Shown: positions 5,900-13,848, numbered from the stretch's first letter. The stretch: 14,913 nucleotides of DNA from Methanomassiliicoccus sp. UBA6 (GCA_002508545.1 DAVH01000054.1:1-14913); one strand, 5' to 3'. A program made the numbers and translations. Notes: generated by a model not told the origin, from the letters alone.

Positions 5900-7065
5900 C
5901 ACAGCACCTCCTCCCTGGAGCACACCTCGAGGGGCTTCTGCACCCGATCGGCAGGCAGCGGCACCACCGGCGCGGTGAGGGTGAACTCCTTGTCCGCGAT
6001 CATCCCCTTCAGACGCTCGGCGATCGCCCTGGCCTTGTAGTACGACGACAGGGAAGAGGTCTTGACCTTCTTGCCGAACAGCTCTACCGTCCCGCTGCGC
6101 AGCTGGGCGTAGCTGACCTCCATCATGGGCTTGCGGTTGCGGGACTGGATCGCGTAATCGAGCACCGGCGCGAAGATCTCCTCGTCGGTCCGGGCGGCGC
6201 AGGTCATCATGTCCTCGTCCAGTATCGGGATGGGAACCCCGATGCCCACCGCCATCGACAGCCCGTAGCCGTGGAAGTTCAGCGCCCGGACGAACTCCGT
6301 GCTCATCCCCCGCAGGTCGCCGATGACCGCCAGGGTGCGGCCGGAGGATGCCGGCACGCCGTTGCGGTACGGAATGTTGGTCTTGAACTGGGTGCCCTCC
6401 CAGGCGACGTAACCGATGCCGCCGCCGAGGAAGATCCTGGTCCCCATGCCGATGGTGCGGAGCTGGGGGTCCTTGAGCAGCGGGGACAGCTGCCCGGCGC
6501 TGCTGTAGGTGGCGTTGCCGTAATGGGGCAGAAGCTTGCCCATGTAGGTGAACAGCGCCTTCTCCGAGGAGTTCGTCGCCACCCCGTAGTTCTGGTACGC
6601 GTTCCTCGGGTTGTACATGTACGCCTGGTTCACCGACTTCAACGAGATGTAGGTGTCGATGTCCCGGCGCGGGTAGCAGTCGGTCCCGTGGCCGGTGGCC
6701 CGCAGGTGCACCGCCTCCCCGGCGATCAGCGACTCGATAACGTGGGCGCCCCCGTAGTCGGCGCCGTCGCCCTCCCGCTCCTCGGTGGCGCCGATGTACG
6801 CATCCACCGCGGCGAGGCCGGTGTACGCCGGAACTCCGTTCAGCCATACCTTGCTCATCCGTATCGGCGGCTCGGCGTGGCCGAAGTTGATGAACGCTCC
6901 CGAGGAACACATGGCGCCGAAGGTGCCCGTCGTTACAACGTCCACCTCCTTGGTGGCCTTTTCTATGCCCTGGCTCTCCACCAGCCGGATGGCTTCCTCC
7001 GCGGTCATGACCACGGCGTCGCCCTTCTCGATCTTGGCGTTGATCTCCTCGTATGTTCTCTTCAA
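5899..7065 (-). CDS. DUF39 protein, L-aspartate semialdehyde sulfurtransferase (homocysteine biosynthesis)
   Basis: This 388-residue member of DUF39 (COG1900) is the homologue of M. acetivorans MA1821. That family is assigned to sulfur transfer onto aspartate semialdehyde, giving homocysteine without O-acetyl- or O-succinylhomoserine. Conserved-looking cysteines occur at 53 (TFGAMCSSGAFINFG) and 130 (GHGTDCYPRRD) and are candidates for carrying the persulfide. Another is in DEDMMTCAARTDEE near 300. The motifs SSGRTLAVIGDL and FLGGGIGYVAWEGTQ are also seen. Translation appears to start at TTG 7065-7063: AAGGAGTGA (7078-7070) is correctly spaced and the N-terminus MKRTYEEINAKI fits the family. 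It lies 11 nt after asd, which makes the aldehyde substrate, and overlaps the ferredoxin subunit gene. Confidence 0.92.
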   Translation of the reverse strand: MKRTYEEINAKIEKGDAVVMTAEEAIRLVESQGIEKATKEVDVVTTGTFGAMCSSGAFINFGHAEPPIRMSKVWLNGVPAYTGLAAVDAYIGATEEREGDGADYGGAHVIESLIAGEAVHLRATGHGTDCYPRRDIDTYISLKSVNQAYMYNPRNAYQNYGVATNSSEKALFTYMGKLLPHYGNATYSSAGQLSPLLKDPQLRTIGMGTRIFLGGGIGYVAWEGTQFKTNIPYRNGVPASSGRTLAVIGDLRGMSTEFVRALNFHGYGLSMAVGIGVPIPILDEDMMTCAARTDEEIFAPVLDYAIQSRNRKPMMEVSYAQLRSGTVELFGKKVKTSSLSSYYKARAIAERLKGMIADKEFTLTAPVVPLPADRVQKPLEVCSREEVL

Positions 7066-7069
7066 CTTC

Positions 7070-7078
7070 TCACTCCTT
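7070..7078 (-). promoter_or_regulatory. Ribosome binding site deciding the TTG start of the DUF39 gene
   Basis: AAGGAGTGA on the minus strand has its GGAG core 7 nt before TTG 7065. The next in-frame ATG would remove about 19 residues of the conserved N-terminus and has no comparable site in front of it. Confidence 0.7.
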
Positions 7079-8138
7079 ACAGCAATTCCTTCGCCCGGGC
7101 CAGCTCAGCGTTCAGCACCGACCCGCCCGCGCCACCCCGGAGGGTGTTGTGGGAGAGGACGAACATCTTGAAATAGGTACCCTTCTTTCGAACGCGTCCG
7201 ACCACGGCGCTCATTCCTCTCGCCCTCAGCGGCTCCCCGGCGTTCACGTCCAGGGCCGGCTGGGGCCGGTTGTCCTCCCGGCGGACGATGATCGGCCGGA
7301 GCGGGGCGGTGGCCAGGTTCAGCTTCTGGGGCTCTGCCGCGAAGTCCTCCAGCGCCTTGATCATGCCCCCGACGTCAACGTCCTCGGCGGTCCTGAGCGT
7401 CACCGCCTCCAGGTGGCCGTCGATGACCGGCACCCGGGCGCAGCTGGCCAGCATCTCCACCGGGTGGTCCACGAACCTGCCCTCCTTCACCGAGCCGAGG
7501 ATCTTGGCCAGCTCGCTCTCCATCTTCTCCTCCTCGGACCTGATGTAGGGGACCACGTTGCTCATGATGTCCAGCGATGGGACGCCGGGGTACCCGGCGC
7601 CGGAGATCGCCTGGTAGGTCGACACGCAGGCGAACTCCAGTCCGAAGGCCTGGTCGATCGCCTTCAGCGGCAGCGCGATGCCGGTCGTGGAGCAGTTGGC
7701 GTTGGTGACGATGAACCCGCCGTCCTTGAACGCGGGCTGCTTCCTCACCATCTCGATGTGGTCAGCGTTGCACTCCGGTATCAGCAGCGGTACGTCGGCG
7801 TCCATGCGGTGGGGGGCGGCGTTCGAGAACACCGCGCACCCGGCCCGGGCCAGCTGGGTTTCGAAGTCGCCGGCGATGTCGGTGGGGAGCCCGGAGAAGG
7901 CGATCCTGCTGGCCTTGGCGATGCGGGCCACGTCCAGCTGCTCGATCCTCATTTCCATGGTCTCGTCCTTGAACTGGTGGTCCCTGACCTTCAGGGTGTC
8001 TCCCAGCCTCTTGCCCTCGGACCTCTCCGATGCGTACAGTCCAGCGATCTCGAAATCTGGGTGATCCTCCAGCAGCTGCACGAACCGCTGCCCGATCATC
8101 CCCGTGGCGCCCAGGACGGCGACCTTCACCTTTTCCAT
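7077..8138 (-). CDS. asd: Aspartate-semialdehyde dehydrogenase
   Basis: This enzyme reduces aspartyl phosphate to L-aspartate 4-semialdehyde with NADPH. The 353-residue protein has the nucleotide-binding GATGMIGQRF (10-19), the catalytic Cys149 in NANCSTTG, and the acid/base His242 in ARVPVIDGHLEAV. The C-terminal SHNTLRGGAGG block is typical of the archaeal/fungal-type ASADH branch. ATG 8138 directly abuts the stop of the preceding gene (TAGATG), with a strong GGAGGT in front. Its position is informative. Upstream lie the shikimate genes, where AroA' uses aspartate semialdehyde. Downstream lie the genes that turn it into homocysteine. The gene thus supplies a shared precursor to both halves of the operon, as well as lysine, threonine and methionine synthesis generally. 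Confidence 0.95.
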   Translation of the reverse strand: MEKVKVAVLGATGMIGQRFVQLLEDHPDFEIAGLYASERSEGKRLGDTLKVRDHQFKDETMEMRIEQLDVARIAKASRIAFSGLPTDIAGDFETQLARAGCAVFSNAAPHRMDADVPLLIPECNADHIEMVRKQPAFKDGGFIVTNANCSTTGIALPLKAIDQAFGLEFACVSTYQAISGAGYPGVPSLDIMSNVVPYIRSEEEKMESELAKILGSVKEGRFVDHPVEMLASCARVPVIDGHLEAVTLRTAEDVDVGGMIKALEDFAAEPQKLNLATAPLRPIIVRREDNRPQPALDVNAGEPLRARGMSAVVGRVRKKGTYFKMFVLSHNTLRGGAGGSVLNAELARAKELL

Positions 8139-9209
8139 CTACTTACCTCCGAAGTATTCCCTGCCTTCTAGCATCATCCGCTCGAACGCCTCCCTGTCCC
8201 CCTTCACCGCGGCGTCCTTCAGGTCGTCCACCGCGCGCTGGAGGTACTCGAGCGCGTCCTTGTTGAACGGGTTGAGATGCTGTATCTCATAGTAAAGCTG
8301 AGCGTTCTCCTCGGCCACGCTCCTGGCCGACTCCACCTGCCGCATGAAGGTGGTGGACGCGGCGCGGTTCAGCTCCGCGAAGGAGCGGCCGCTCTGGCGC
8401 AGCGCCTCGAAGAAGGCGATGTTGACCGCGTGGCTGAGGCCGAGCACGTAGGCCATCAGGGGGTCGTGCTCCTCGATCTCCATCTCGATGATGTTGGACC
8501 CGTCGACCAGCGAGCGCGCCAGCTCCGTCGCCTCGGCCGAGCCGCAGTGGCAGATGACCACGTTGCGGTCGATGATGGACGCGGTGTCCGGGCCGAACAT
8601 GGGGTGGAGGGAGCACACCTTGGCCCCCTTGGCCGAGGCGTTCCTCAGCACCGGCACCAGCGGGGTCTTGATGGAGGCGATGTCCAGCACCACGCCCGAG
8701 GGCTGGTATGACAGCACTTCCTCCAAGATACCGGGGGTCGACGAAATGGGGGTCGAGAGGATGATGACCTCGGCATCGCGGACCCCCCTCTCGAGGTCGC
8801 GCTCCACCGGGAACTGGGGGTTGTCGCCCTTGTCGTACACGCGGATGCGGTGCCCCCGCGCGGCGAAGAAGCGGCACAGCCACATGCCCATGCGGCCATT
8901 GCCCCCGATGATGAGCATCCGTTTGGACAGCTGCGGCCTGGGGATGTGGCCCTGCTGCTCGATGGACTCGCGGATGAGCAGAGTGGCGATCTGGCGGGCC
9001 GACTCGGCGGACATCCCGAACTCCCTGGCCCGCTCCACGTACCGCCCGATGACCTTCTCCTCGACCTGGGGAGCGCGCAGCGGGATGGACTCGGCGGCCT
9101 TCATCTGACCCATTTCCACCGCCGCGGCCGTCCGGTTGGCCATCATGCGAAGGATCTCGCGGTCGATCTTCTCGATGCGTTTACGGATGTCGTCTATGCT
9201 CTCACGCAA
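8139..9209 (-). CDS. tyrA: Bifunctional chorismate mutase (AroQ)/prephenate dehydrogenase (TyrA)
   Basis: This fused enzyme takes chorismate to prephenate and then 4-hydroxyphenylpyruvate for tyrosine. The 356-residue protein has an AroQ-type helical mutase domain (about 1-88) and a dehydrogenase domain (about 97-356). The dehydrogenase starts MLIIGGNGRMG (Rossmann GxGxxG, 103-108), has catalytic-type His202 in SLHPMFGPDT, and has His260 in GLSHAVN. By position against E. coli AroQ, Arg9, Arg26, Lys37, Glu50 and Gln85/86 are kept, but the equivalents of Asp48 and Arg51 are Ala46 and Val49. The start is chosen as TTG 9209, because GAGGTGA (9221-9215) lies 5 nt ahead. The GTG at 9218 sits inside that ribosome binding site. 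The gene overlaps aroC by 8 nt and abuts asd. A prephenate dehydratase domain is absent. Confidence 0.92.
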   Translation of the reverse strand: MRESIDDIRKRIEKIDREILRMMANRTAAAVEMGQMKAAESIPLRAPQVEEKVIGRYVERAREFGMSAESARQIATLLIRESIEQQGHIPRPQLSKRMLIIGGNGRMGMWLCRFFAARGHRIRVYDKGDNPQFPVERDLERGVRDAEVIILSTPISSTPGILEEVLSYQPSGVVLDIASIKTPLVPVLRNASAKGAKVCSLHPMFGPDTASIIDRNVVICHCGSAEATELARSLVDGSNIIEMEIEEHDPLMAYVLGLSHAVNIAFFEALRQSGRSFAELNRAASTTFMRQVESARSVAEENAQLYYEIQHLNPFNKDALEYLQRAVDDLKDAAVKGDREAFERMMLEGREYFGGK

Positions 9210-10278
9210 TGAAATCACCTCTTAGGCACAGGTCGGCCAGCACCAGGGCGGTGGCCGCCTCGACCACCACCACGGCCCGGGGCACGATGCACGGGTCGTG
9301 CCTTCCCTCGATCTTGATGGTCGTGTCCTCCATCCTCTCCAGGTCGATGCTCCTCTGTTCCCTCGATATCGAGGCGGTGGGCTTGAACGCCACCCTGAGG
9401 TCCAGGGGCATGCCGTTGGATAGTCCGCCCAGCACCCCGCCGGCGTGGTTGGTCACGGTGTGGATCTCTCCGTCCTCGACCAGGAACGAGTCGTTGTGCT
9501 CCGAGCCCCTCATGCCGGCGGCCCGGAAGCCGGCCCCGAACTCGATGCCCTTGACCCCGGGGATGGAAAACATCATCTTGGCCAGCTCTCCCTCGAGGGA
9601 GTCGAAGAACGGCTCCCCGACCCCGATCGGCAGCCCGACGGCGAGGCATCGGACCACGCCGCCCACGCTGTCATCCTCATGCTTGGCCTCCATGATCTCC
9701 TGGATCATCTCCAGGGCGATCTCGGGATCGGCCGCGCGGACCGGGTTCTCCCTGGCCTGCCTCCGCACCTCCTTCAGGGTGCGGTCCTCCGGGTCGTCCA
9801 CCCTGCCCAGCTGCTGGGTGTACGCGGCCACCTGCACGCCGATGGTGCGCAGCATCTCCCTGGCCACCGCTCCCGCGGCCACCATCGGGGCGGTCATCCG
9901 GCCGGAGAACTGACCCCCGCCCCGGAGGTCGACGGTCTCGCCGTACTTCCTCAGCTGGGTCAGGTCGGCGTGGCCCGGCCTGGGGACCGTGCGGAACCGA
10001 TTGTACTTCGAGGAGTCGGTATCCCGGTTGGCTATGAACAGGACGATGGGCGCCCCCGTGGACCTGCTGTTCAGAACCCCGGCCAGGATCTCGACGGTGT
10101 CCTCCTCCGCGCGGGGGGTCCCCAGGGCTCCGGAGGGCTTGCGGAGGTCCACCTCCCGCTGGAGGTCCTCGCGGTCCACCTCGATGCCCGGGGGCACGCC
10201 GTCCAGCACGCACCCCACTCCAGGCCCGTGGCTGGAGCCGAAGATGGTGAGGCGGAGGGCCGTGCCTATCGTGTTCAG
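9202..10278 (-). CDS. aroC: Chorismate synthase, apparent CTG start
   Basis: This enzyme converts EPSP to chorismate using reduced FMN. From CTG 10278-10276 the protein has 358 residues and begins MNTIGTALRLTIFGSSHGPG, the normal family N-terminus with the conserved catalytic His17 in SSHG. His103 (RPGHADL) and the GRHDPCIVPR signature with Asp328 complete the active site. No ATG, GTG or TTG lies in frame before the motif. The first, GTG 10218, would delete the first 20 residues and His17. GGAGGA (10290-10285) stands exactly 6 nt before the CTG, and CTGA overlaps the aroA stop by 4 nt, the same architecture as the ATGA junctions elsewhere in this operon. The gene identity is certain; the CTG start is a strong inference. 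Confidence 0.93.
   Translation of the reverse strand: MNTIGTALRLTIFGSSHGPGVGCVLDGVPPGIEVDREDLQREVDLRKPSGALGTPRAEEDTVEILAGVLNSRSTGAPIVLFIANRDTDSSKYNRFRTVPRPGHADLTQLRKYGETVDLRGGGQFSGRMTAPMVAAGAVAREMLRTIGVQVAAYTQQLGRVDDPEDRTLKEVRRQARENPVRAADPEIALEMIQEIMEAKHEDDSVGGVVRCLAVGLPIGVGEPFFDSLEGELAKMMFSIPGVKGIEFGAGFRAAGMRGSEHNDSFLVEDGEIHTVTNHAGGVLGGLSNGMPLDLRVAFKPTASISREQRSIDLERMEDTTIKIEGRHDPCIVPRAVVVVEAATALVLADLCLRGDFIA
9215..9221 (-). promoter_or_regulatory. Ribosome binding site deciding the TTG start of tyrA
   Basis: GAGGTGA on the minus strand, within the end of aroC, lies 5 nt before TTG 9209. It overlaps the alternative GTG 9218, which makes that codon an unlikely initiator. Confidence 0.65.
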
Positions 10279-11543
10279 GCCGATTCCTCCATGCTGCAGC
10301 CCAGCGCCCTCATGTCCTTGGTGAAGGCAGGATAGGATATCTTGTAGCAGTCGGCACCGGAGAGGGTGGTCGCGCCCTCGGCCACCAGACCGGCGACCGC
10401 GGCGGCCATCAGGATGCGGTGGTCGCCGGAGGGATCGATGCTCCTCCCCTTCAGCTTGGTCGGCCCCCGGACCACGCAGCCGTCCTCCCGCTCCTCCACG
10501 TCCGCCCCCATAAGCCGGAGGAACGAGGTCGTGGTGGCGATGCGGTCGCTCTCCTTGAACCGCAGATGCCTGGCGTTCGTCAGCTCCGACGTCCCCGAGG
10601 CCTGGGTGGCCAGCACCGCGAGGATGGGGAAGGCGTCGGGCATGTCGCCGACGTCGACCTTCGCCCCGTTCAGCTCTCCCTTCTCCACGGTGACGGCGTC
10701 GCCGCTCACCATGACCGGCGCTCCGAAGCGCCTCAGGACGTTGAGCACCCCGCGGTCCCCCTGGCGGTCATCGGGGTCGAGGCCGGTGACGGTCACCTTG
10801 CCGGTGAGCGCTCCCGCCACCAGGGGGAAGGATGCCGACGAGTAGTCCCCCGGTATCGCGTAGTCCCGGGGGCGGTACCGCTGGCCCCCCATCACCCGGT
10901 AGCCGTTCTTGGTCTCCGTGCTGGAGACCGAGTGCCGAGCCATCATGTCCCGGGTGATCTCCACGTACGGCCTCGATAACAGCGGGGTGGTGATGACGAT
11001 CTCGGTGTCCAGCTCCTTGAGAGCCGACGAGATCAGGAGGGAGGAGATGAACTGGGAGCTGATGTCCCCCTTGATGTGTGCCCATCGCCCGCGGTTCGGC
11101 CCGCGCACGGTGATCGGCGGGAGGCCGTTGTTCCTCGTCGATGCGGCCTTCACGCCCATCTCGTTCAGCGCTGCCAGCAGGGGCTTCATCGGCCTCTCCT
11201 GCAGCGACTCGTCCCCGGTGAGGGTGACCTCGCTGTTCAGCAGGGAGGCGATGCCCGACAGCAGGCGGAGCGTGGTGCCGGAGTTGCCGCAGTCGATCGG
11301 TCCCGATGGCGCCTTGAGCTTGCCGCCGCGGATGAACAGCTCGCGGCCTTCCACGCGGGTCTGCGCCCCGAACTGCTCCATTCCCCTGAGGGTCGCCAAG
11401 GTATCGCCGCTGAGCAGCGGGTCCTTGAGCCTGGAGTCCCCGTGGGAGAGGGACGCGAGAACGATGGCGCGGTGGGTATAGCTCTTCGAGGGCGGCGCCT
11501 GGACCGAGCCGTCGGCCTGCGAGCCCCTGACCACCAGCTTCAT
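10275..11543 (-). CDS. aroA: 5-enolpyruvylshikimate-3-phosphate (EPSP) synthase
   Basis: This enzyme transfers the enolpyruvyl group of PEP to shikimate 3-phosphate. The 422-residue protein has the substrate-binding PPSKSYTHRA (Lys20, Ser21, Arg25), the glyphosate-region motif DCGNSGTTLRLL (84-95), ERPMKPL (117-123) and SSQFISSLL (162-170). It also has the catalytic Asp303 in DMPDAFPILA, KESDRI (330-335) and DHRILMAAA (374-382). Length and motifs are normal for the family. ATG 11543 overlaps the shikimate kinase stop (ATGA) and follows GGAGGGGGAG. The open frame continues 66 codons further upstream, but that stretch is antisense-quality sequence within the kinase gene and is not family-like. 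This is the shikimate-pathway aroA, distinct from the archaeal aroA' suspected at the right edge. Confidence 0.96.
   Translation of the reverse strand: MKLVVRGSQADGSVQAPPSKSYTHRAIVLASLSHGDSRLKDPLLSGDTLATLRGMEQFGAQTRVEGRELFIRGGKLKAPSGPIDCGNSGTTLRLLSGIASLLNSEVTLTGDESLQERPMKPLLAALNEMGVKAASTRNNGLPPITVRGPNRGRWAHIKGDISSQFISSLLISSALKELDTEIVITTPLLSRPYVEITRDMMARHSVSSTETKNGYRVMGGQRYRPRDYAIPGDYSSASFPLVAGALTGKVTVTGLDPDDRQGDRGVLNVLRRFGAPVMVSGDAVTVEKGELNGAKVDVGDMPDAFPILAVLATQASGTSELTNARHLRFKESDRIATTTSFLRLMGADVEEREDGCVVRGPTKLKGRSIDPSGDHRILMAAAVAGLVAEGATTLSGADCYKISYPAFTKDMRALGCSMEESA
10285..10290 (-). promoter_or_regulatory. Ribosome binding site supporting the CTG start of aroC
   Basis: GGAGGA on the minus strand, in the last codons of aroA, precedes CTG 10278 by a 6-nt spacer (ATCGGC). 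No other start codon lies within reach of this site in the aroC frame. Confidence 0.75.
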
Positions 11544-12397
11544 CGCTCCCCCTCCGGGTTGCGCACCTTGACCTCGATGAGCTTGTAGTCGGACATCGCC
11601 GCCTTGAACTCGCTGACCTTGTCCTCCACCACCAGCATGACCATGGCCGGCCCGGTGCCGGTCAGGCCGGCGGCCAGCGCGCCGTTCATGAGCGCCTTGA
11701 TGGCCACTTCCTGGTCGAGGCCCAGCGCGGTGCTGTAGCACATGCCGTTGAGCGTCAAGGCCCTGAAGTACTCGCCATCATGGGCCTCGCGGAACGCGAT
11801 GTCCACCAGGTCCCGGACCGCAGCGATGCGCTCCCTCGGGAGGGATGATTTACGCACTTTGAACTCGGGAACGTGGACCAGCACCCTGAAGTAGTCGGGC
11901 ATGTGGCCGTGGAAGAGGATCTCCTCGGAGCGGTTGTCGGTGAGCACCACCCCGCCCATGGCGCAGGCGCAGGCGTCATCGAACGCCCCGGTGACCGAGA
12001 CCCCGGCCTCGACCGCCGCCCGGGTCCCGATGCGCACGGCATCCTCGAGCTTCATCTCCACGTTGAGCGCGTCGAGGGTCGCCAGGACCACGGCGTTGGC
12101 GGCCGCGGAGCTGCTCTTGAGCCCCCGGGACACCGGGATCTGCGACGATGTGCGCACCACGGCGTGGTAGCGCTTCCCTTCCGCCGCGCGGTCGAGGACC
12201 CCGAGGACGCAACGCTCCACCAGCGATGTGCTCTCTCCAGGGAGGCCGTCCATGATGATGGTCATCCCGTCCCCCTCGGTCAATTCCACCGTCGCTTCGG
12301 TCCTCAGGTCAAGGCCGAACGCCGCGCCCTTGCCGTTCGCGATAGCGTTGACTATGGTGGCGGCGCCATGGCTCGTTCCAGTGCCCTTCATCGTCAT
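11540..12397 (-). CDS. Archaeal-type shikimate kinase (GHMP kinase family)
   Basis: This protein phosphorylates shikimate at O3 with ATP. It is the archaeal replacement for bacterial AroK and belongs to the GHMP superfamily (homoserine/mevalonate kinase fold), not the P-loop kinases. The 285-residue protein begins MTMKGTGTSHGAATIVNAIA. The GHMP ATP-binding loop PVSRGLKSSSAAANAV is at 88-103. TGAFDDACACAMGG follows, and the C-terminal GHMP motif AAGLTGTGPAMVML comes near residue 245. ATG 12397 overlaps the aroDE stop (ATGA); an in-frame ATG at 12391 is a possible alternative. Its place between aroDE and aroA is exactly where the kinase step falls in the pathway, which separates it from homoserine or mevalonate kinase. 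Confidence 0.94.
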   Translation of the reverse strand: MTMKGTGTSHGAATIVNAIANGKGAAFGLDLRTEATVELTEGDGMTIIMDGLPGESTSLVERCVLGVLDRAAEGKRYHAVVRTSSQIPVSRGLKSSSAAANAVVLATLDALNVEMKLEDAVRIGTRAAVEAGVSVTGAFDDACACAMGGVVLTDNRSEEILFHGHMPDYFRVLVHVPEFKVRKSSLPRERIAAVRDLVDIAFREAHDGEYFRALTLNGMCYSTALGLDQEVAIKALMNGALAAGLTGTGPAMVMLVVEDKVSEFKAAMSDYKLIEVKVRNPEGER

Positions 12398-13848
12398 CCA
12401 GTCCTCGCGCCCTCGGCCATGACCTCATAGGGAGGCCGCTGCCCGGTCCAGGCCTCGAAAGCATCCATGGCTTGATAGATTAACATTTCCATTCCCGAGA
12501 GCGTCCTCGCTCCCCGTTCGCCGGCCTCGGTAAGGAACCTCGTGGCCACGGGGTTGTAGACCAGGTCCACCGCCCACTGCCCCGCCCGGAACACCGCGGG
12601 GTCGACCGGCAGCTCGTCGGGGAAGCCGGTCATCCCCAGGGGCGTGCAGTTGATCACCATGCCGAACTCCATGCCGGTGACATCGGCGTGCCCGGCCACC
12701 CGGCCGTTGAACCGCCTTGCGAGCTCCTGGGCCCGGGAGGCGGTGCGGTCGACGACCCAGATGCGCGCTCCCCTCCTCTCAAGAACAACGCAGCACGCCC
12801 TCGCCGCTCCTCCCGCGCCGATGACCAGGACGTCCTTGCCCCGGGGGTCCGCCCCGGCGGCCAGCATCGCCTTCTCCAGCCCGGTGACGTCGGTGTTCCT
12901 TCCCTCCAGCTTCCCGTCCCGGTTGACGATGACGTTGACCGCTCCGGCCCTCTCGGCCAGCGGATCGACCGAGTCGAGGAAGGGCATGACCGCCGACTTG
13001 TGGGGTATGGTGACGTTCAGCCCCCTCAACCTCAGGTCCCGCACCAGGCCCATCAGCCCCTCGAGCTCCTCGTCCTGCGCAGGGAACAGCAGATACCGGC
13101 CGGGGACGCCCAGCGCCTGGAAGGCATGGTTGTGCATCGCCGGGGAGAGGGAGTGGGAGAGCGGGAAGCCGGTGAGGCCGGTGATGATCGGCTGGTCCCC
13201 CAGGGCCTTCAAGGTGGCGACGTCCAGCTGCCCGGGGGCGGCCTCCTTTCCCTTTTCCAGGGAGGCGTAGGTGAACGCGCTCCCGAAGCTGGCCGGCAGC
13301 ACTCGGGTGATCTCGCCCAGCGGGCCCATGCCGATCACCACGAAGCGGTTGCTGGTGGCGGAGAACAACCTGGCGGCCTCCTGCAGCCTGAGCAGGTCGC
13401 TCACGCTGTTCACCTGGAAGGCGACCTTGGCCAGGTCCCCCTTGGACGCCGTGCTGACCAGCGCGTCCAGGAGATCGGGCAGCGGGGGCGTGCCGGTGAA
13501 ATCATGGTATGAGCAGATCACCCCGGTGTTCTTCAGCTCCCTGCCCATCCTTCGGACCAGCGGCGAATCGGACTCGATGTCCACGTACTCGAAGCCTATC
13601 CTGATGGCCCGCCGGAAGAACCGCAGCCGGTCCTCGTCGCCCAGCTCGCTGCCGCCTCCCTGCGACACCGTCCTCAGCGTGGCTATCCGCGGGACGGAGA
13701 GCCGCCGGAACGGTGAGAGGTCGTCGGGCAGCTTGGCCATGCGGTCGAAGCGCACCTCCAGCAGGTCCGCTCCCCGCTCCTGTGCCGCCAGTCCCGCGGC
13801 CACCGCCTCCTTGACGCTGTCCTCCACGAGGGAAACGCAAACCTTCAT
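12394..13848 (-). CDS. aroDE: Bifunctional 3-dehydroquinate dehydratase (type I)/shikimate dehydrogenase
   Basis: This fused enzyme converts 3-dehydroquinate to dehydroshikimate and then to shikimate with NADPH. Residues 1 to about 215 form a type I dehydratase: EVRFD (Glu31), SYHDF with His115, and the Schiff-base Lys141 in DLAKVAFQVNS. Residues from about 220 to 484 form AroE. It has the shikimate-binding GFPLSHSLSPAMHNH (227-241), catalytic Lys284 in NVTIPHK, GRNTDVTG with Asp320, and the NADP-binding IGAGGAAR (343-350). Both active sites look intact and no stop separates them. ATG 13848 shares one base with the aroB' stop (TGATG), with GGAG upstream. The frame extends further upstream, but only as a shadow within aroB'. 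Fused AroD-AroE occurs in plants and scattered microbes; most archaea keep the two as separate genes. Confidence 0.95.
   Translation of the reverse strand: MKVCVSLVEDSVKEAVAAGLAAQERGADLLEVRFDRMAKLPDDLSPFRRLSVPRIATLRTVSQGGGSELGDEDRLRFFRRAIRIGFEYVDIESDSPLVRRMGRELKNTGVICSYHDFTGTPPLPDLLDALVSTASKGDLAKVAFQVNSVSDLLRLQEAARLFSATSNRFVVIGMGPLGEITRVLPASFGSAFTYASLEKGKEAAPGQLDVATLKALGDQPIITGLTGFPLSHSLSPAMHNHAFQALGVPGRYLLFPAQDEELEGLMGLVRDLRLRGLNVTIPHKSAVMPFLDSVDPLAERAGAVNVIVNRDGKLEGRNTDVTGLEKAMLAAGADPRGKDVLVIGAGGAARACCVVLERRGARIWVVDRTASRAQELARRFNGRVAGHADVTGMEFGMVINCTPLGMTGFPDELPVDPAVFRAGQWAVDLVYNPVATRFLTEAGERGARTLSGMEMLIYQAMDAFEAWTGQRPPYEVMAEGARTG

Noticed and set aside
5900..6910. 471-residue frame from 6910 joined to the NIL-ferredoxin protein
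   Set aside because: The part above 5899 is the DUF39 gene read in the wrong frame. The NIL protein has its own ATG and strong ribosome binding site at 5899.
10279..11741. 488-residue version of aroA beginning at 11741
   Set aside because: The extra 66 residues lie inside the shikimate kinase gene in another frame and are not EPSP synthase-like. ATG 11543 has a good ribosome binding site and an ATGA overlap.
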